Shown: positions 61,559-64,000 of the stretch, piece by piece
Numbering within the stretch: position 1 is the first letter of the stretch
How the letters are laid out: every line of letters starts with the position of its first letter
Assembly: GCA_028554795.2 (NCBI GenBank)
Contig: CM068838.1
Coordinates: 126,053,928 to 126,117,927 of the forward strand
Source of the DNA: Sinohyriopsis cumingii
Taxonomy: Eukaryota > Mollusca > Bivalvia > Unionida > Unionidae
Direction of reading: 5' to 3'
Length of the DNA stretch: 64,000 nucleotides
Notes under the pieces: generated by a model
The model's input: the letters and a program-made list of their open reading frames with translations, nothing else
Told to the model about the DNA's origin: nothing
The model's database searches: none
Program-made: the position numbers and the translations under genes

Positions 61559-61560
61559 AG

Positions 61561-61725
61561 GTATTTGAGGGAGAATGTGCCATTCTCTGCACACCACCTC
61601 AGGTTGAGGATAGATATAGGCCCCTCCAGCCTTACAGTGGTCATGAATATCCTTTAAGACGCCATCTTTTATCTGCACATATTCTTATTTTATTTTTTCC
61701 ATGTCTGACCATCGACACACTCATG
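61561..61725 (+). pseudogene. Candidate exon A of unidentified gene (copy B)
   Basis: Starts VFEGECAILCTPPQVE, then DRYRPLQPYSGHEYPLRR, and stays open for 55 codons (TGA at 61726). The original acceptor AG (60480-60481) is now 1.07 kb upstream because the solo LTR entered three bases into the exon. The target duplication recreates AG/GTA directly before this exon, but without the pyrimidine tract. Family unknown. Confidence 0.4.
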
Positions 61726-61973
61726 TGACCATATGTGCGTATCAAATACACCTTTGCGTGCATTTGTACGCCAAGAAATTGTATATCTATTATTAGGAAA
61801 TGTTTTATCATTTTGATAAGATTTTACGATTCGTTCGACTAGTGTGTGTTTATCTATTTTATCTGGGTTTTGATTAGTTTACATTTGTTTGATTTTTATT
61901 GTGGCTTTCAAGTAGTTTCTATATGTATTGTGTATTGGTATTGTTGCCGTTCATTTGTAAAATGAAATGATAT

Positions 61974-62733
61974 CGCATCTCGCACAGACGTGATTGAAAA
62001 CATTTGTACTAATCTGTTTTCTTAGAAAGTGGAATAAAAGTTTGTTTAATGCATACGTTATAAAACACAGAGCTTTTGTTTTATGCCCAAGGTTAGGCGC
62101 AAACTGAAATTGATGTTTGTGAAGACCTGATTCAAACTACGTAATCTCAACGGCCGTGTAATTGTTGGGTTATTGTTTTGTTACCCGTTTGGGTAATTTT
62201 GCGCAAATTGTTGGGTTCTTGCGTCGATCTAAACACATTTTTTAAAATTTGATTGCTTCATTTTATCGGTAGATTTGACATAGATATTTATTCCAGATAT
62301 TCATTTTTCATCTAACTGGTAAAAAACGATGTTCAGCTTTCATCATTGAAGCAATTTTGGGCTCTATCATATATTCATTTGAGCTTATTTATTTTTATTT
62401 TGTTCGACATTTTTTTATACGTTTTCACTCTCTTCCAATCTCTGCATCTCGACGTCGCTATGTTCCCTTGATTTCTTGTGCGATTATGCTGTTATCCGTT
62501 TCTTTCTGCGCTTATTGAATGTTGTATCCTGTCATAATTCACGTTTACCTTTGTCTTTCTCTTGTGATGATTTAAATCACTTGTCTTATTTTGGAAATTG
62601 CTGGCTGTAGTCTCGAATCATCTTCTTTGTACATCAAACATTGGACTAAAGGAATTGTATGACAGAAAAACCCATCCAGAAATATCCTCATTTCTTGAGA
62701 AGATTTTGTCTAATTATTCCCAGATTATAAGTT
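61974..62733. other. 760-bp insertion with ATGATAT flanks
   Basis: ATGATAT lies at 61967-61973 and again at 62734-62740, while copy A has it once (about 21057-21063) with directly matching flanks on both sides. It is therefore probably an insertion in copy B rather than a deletion in copy A. No terminal inverted repeats or tail were recognised. A plus-strand open frame at 62598-62807 (around LKELYDRKTHPEISSFLEKIL) lies mostly inside it, and its identity is unknown. Confidence 0.55.
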
Positions 62734-62764
62734 ATGATATTTTCTTAATCTCTTTGTTGTATAG

Positions 62765-63559
62765 GTTAAGTATAAGTTTGCATTGTTGGAGCAGTTGTTG
62801 CATTTAAATATTGATTCTAATAATGGAAGCGATGCTTTAGTATCCAATGTGGATCGAAAGTATGTTGAATATGTTGAACATTGCTTTTTAGATAAAGACA
62901 TAATAAGAGAAAAGGTGTGCTACTCGAGAAATTGCAGTTGCACATATAACCATGATTTCTCCTCAGTGGCAATCATATTTATAGTCACACCTCTATGTAT
63001 TTTAGGTTTCATAAATGTCTTGTCTAAAGAACCTTCACACATCTTTATGAGCTAAATATTGGAGACATTAAGAAAGAGATGATGTAAAAATGTTTGGCTT
63101 TCGCCTGGACAGAGATTGTTATATCCGGTATAGATTTATATATTTATATAACTATGTAGTTGCATTTGATAAGACAAACGTTCGTATCTTGCATTTAAAA
63201 CATGAACTCGAATCGTCTCAGTTCCCACGAACATTCTTACTAAATGATCCATTTTGGCCAAACCTACTTTTTGAAGATCTGTAAACAGGTGAGATCTATT
63301 TCTGATTTAGCAAAAGAATTGGAAGATTTGTATAACACAATTAGTTTTCGCCGAACAGACTACCGTCTAGACATTGTGTACACTTTAGAAACTGGTTCAA
63401 ATGGCAATCATTTTGAGAATAAGGATGGGAATCGGCTGATACAGCAGAAATATTCATTTCGTATGGACGTGGGCCAAGGTTTTCTTGTGAACAGTAATTG
63501 CTGGGTTATACAAATAGCTGCTGGTATTCTTCATTTTTGCACGGGAAATCATCAATAAA
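62765..63559 (+). pseudogene. Terminal exons of unidentified gene (copy B)
   Basis: An acceptor TTGTTGTATAG (to 62764) leads into VKYKFALLEQLLHLNIDSNN, which stays open to the TAA at 63053-63055. Copy A has GAA (Glu) at that codon. A second open stretch (63090-63284) starts MFGFRLDRDCYIRYRF. A third (to 63558) runs through ISDLAKELEDLYNTISF, KYSFRMDVGQGF and WVIQIAAGILHF and ends HQ-stop, where the stop codon is part of an AATAAA signal (63554-63559). The three stretches lie in different frames, so either small introns or frameshifts separate them. No family, signal peptide or enzyme motif was recognised. Copy B is the better-preserved of the two copies. Confidence 0.5.
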
Positions 63560-63780
63560 GCTTCAGTCTTCAAAATACCGGTGAAATGTGATAAACGTAA
63601 CAATTCTTGACTTGATAACAATCACACAAATTTTGACTATTTCTGTCTCGTAAATTCTAATGGGGAAGATGTTGAATATGACCCGAATAAATACTGAAGA
63701 TACTTTGGTACAATTCCATGTAGACATTTATATACAGGAAGTGCCTTGTGAAAATCTGCTCTTTCATATATTGTAAACCA

Positions 63781-64000
63781 TTTTAATTTTTTTGAATCGT
63801 CTTTCCTTGCAATGATATATATATAAATAAATTTTATTGAAGAAATACAGAATAAAACGTGCAGAATGGGTGATAGTTAATAAAGCAAATACATATTTTC
63901 GTCACTGAACCAATCTGTCTTATTATCCATAAAGAAAGGAAATGATCTGCGATTGAAAAGAACACAATCATCTTTGTATGGACATAATTTCAGATGTGGG
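63781..64000. other. Window edge, no gene seen
   Basis: Similarity to copy A fades after about 63780 (ATTGTAAACCATT in both). The remainder is AT-rich without recognisable content. Confidence 0.4.

Larger units (their letters stand above)
55825..63780 (+). repeat. Segmental duplication, copy B (main block)
   Basis: Colinear with 16060-22130. It is longer because it carries a solo LTR (60485-61558), a 760-bp insertion (61974-62733) and extra DNA at about 56160-56400 and 56570-56700 that copy A lacks. It lacks the decayed galaxin segment of copy A. Confidence 0.85.

Overview
The window reads as AT-rich nuclear DNA from a mollusc, most likely an octopod cephalopod. This inference rests on four things: an RTE-clade LINE whose endonuclease is of the craniofacial-development-protein-2 (CFDP2/BovB) type, a tRNA-related SINE with a long conserved core, very long (TA)n and (GA)n tracts, and a galaxin-like Cys-Cys repeat exon of the kind known from squid. 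There is no bacterial-style gene organisation. Almost everything is intergenic or intronic DNA, mobile-element debris and local duplications. Only one stretch looks like a healthy host coding exon.

Layout. 0-5 kb: unannotated AT-rich DNA with two minisatellites and a reverse-strand SINE. 5.7-9.9 kb: a heavily decayed Gypsy-type LTR element of the Gmr1-like sort (SCAN-like capsid, then the integrase C-terminal end, then reverse transcriptase), split by a 1.3-kb insertion that carries a broken Cys-rich gene fragment. 12.3-14.3 kb: a plus-strand decayed coding block I cannot assign, followed by a second copy of the SINE. 15.1-22.1 kb: copy A of a large duplication whose copy B lies at 51.5-63.8 kb. 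Both hold the remains of the same unidentified multi-exon gene, and both end with a stop codon embedded in the AATAAA poly(A) signal. Copy B has gained a solo LTR and a 760-bp insertion, and copy A supplies the empty site for each. Copy A also contains a decayed galaxin repeat at 18.2 kb. 22-32 kb: little recognisable content apart from (TA)n tracts, a 150-bp foldback hairpin and a 41-bp minisatellite. 32.9-33.4 kb: the galaxin-like terminal exon with two poly(A) signals.

35.1-36.4 kb is strikingly A-rich on the plus strand. 38.5-42.8 kb holds a nearly full-length, broken RTE LINE (minus strand) inserted in the second unit of a ~195-bp tandem repeat. 47.1-48.3 kb is a ~725-bp tandem duplication. 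48.7-51.0 kb holds a 5'-truncated RTE LINE (plus strand), and 53.0-54.5 kb an L2/CR1-type LINE fragment (minus strand).

No pathway or operon-like cooperation between genes can be claimed. The biologically most interesting items are the galaxin array with its decayed relative 15 kb upstream, and the unidentified two-copy gene.
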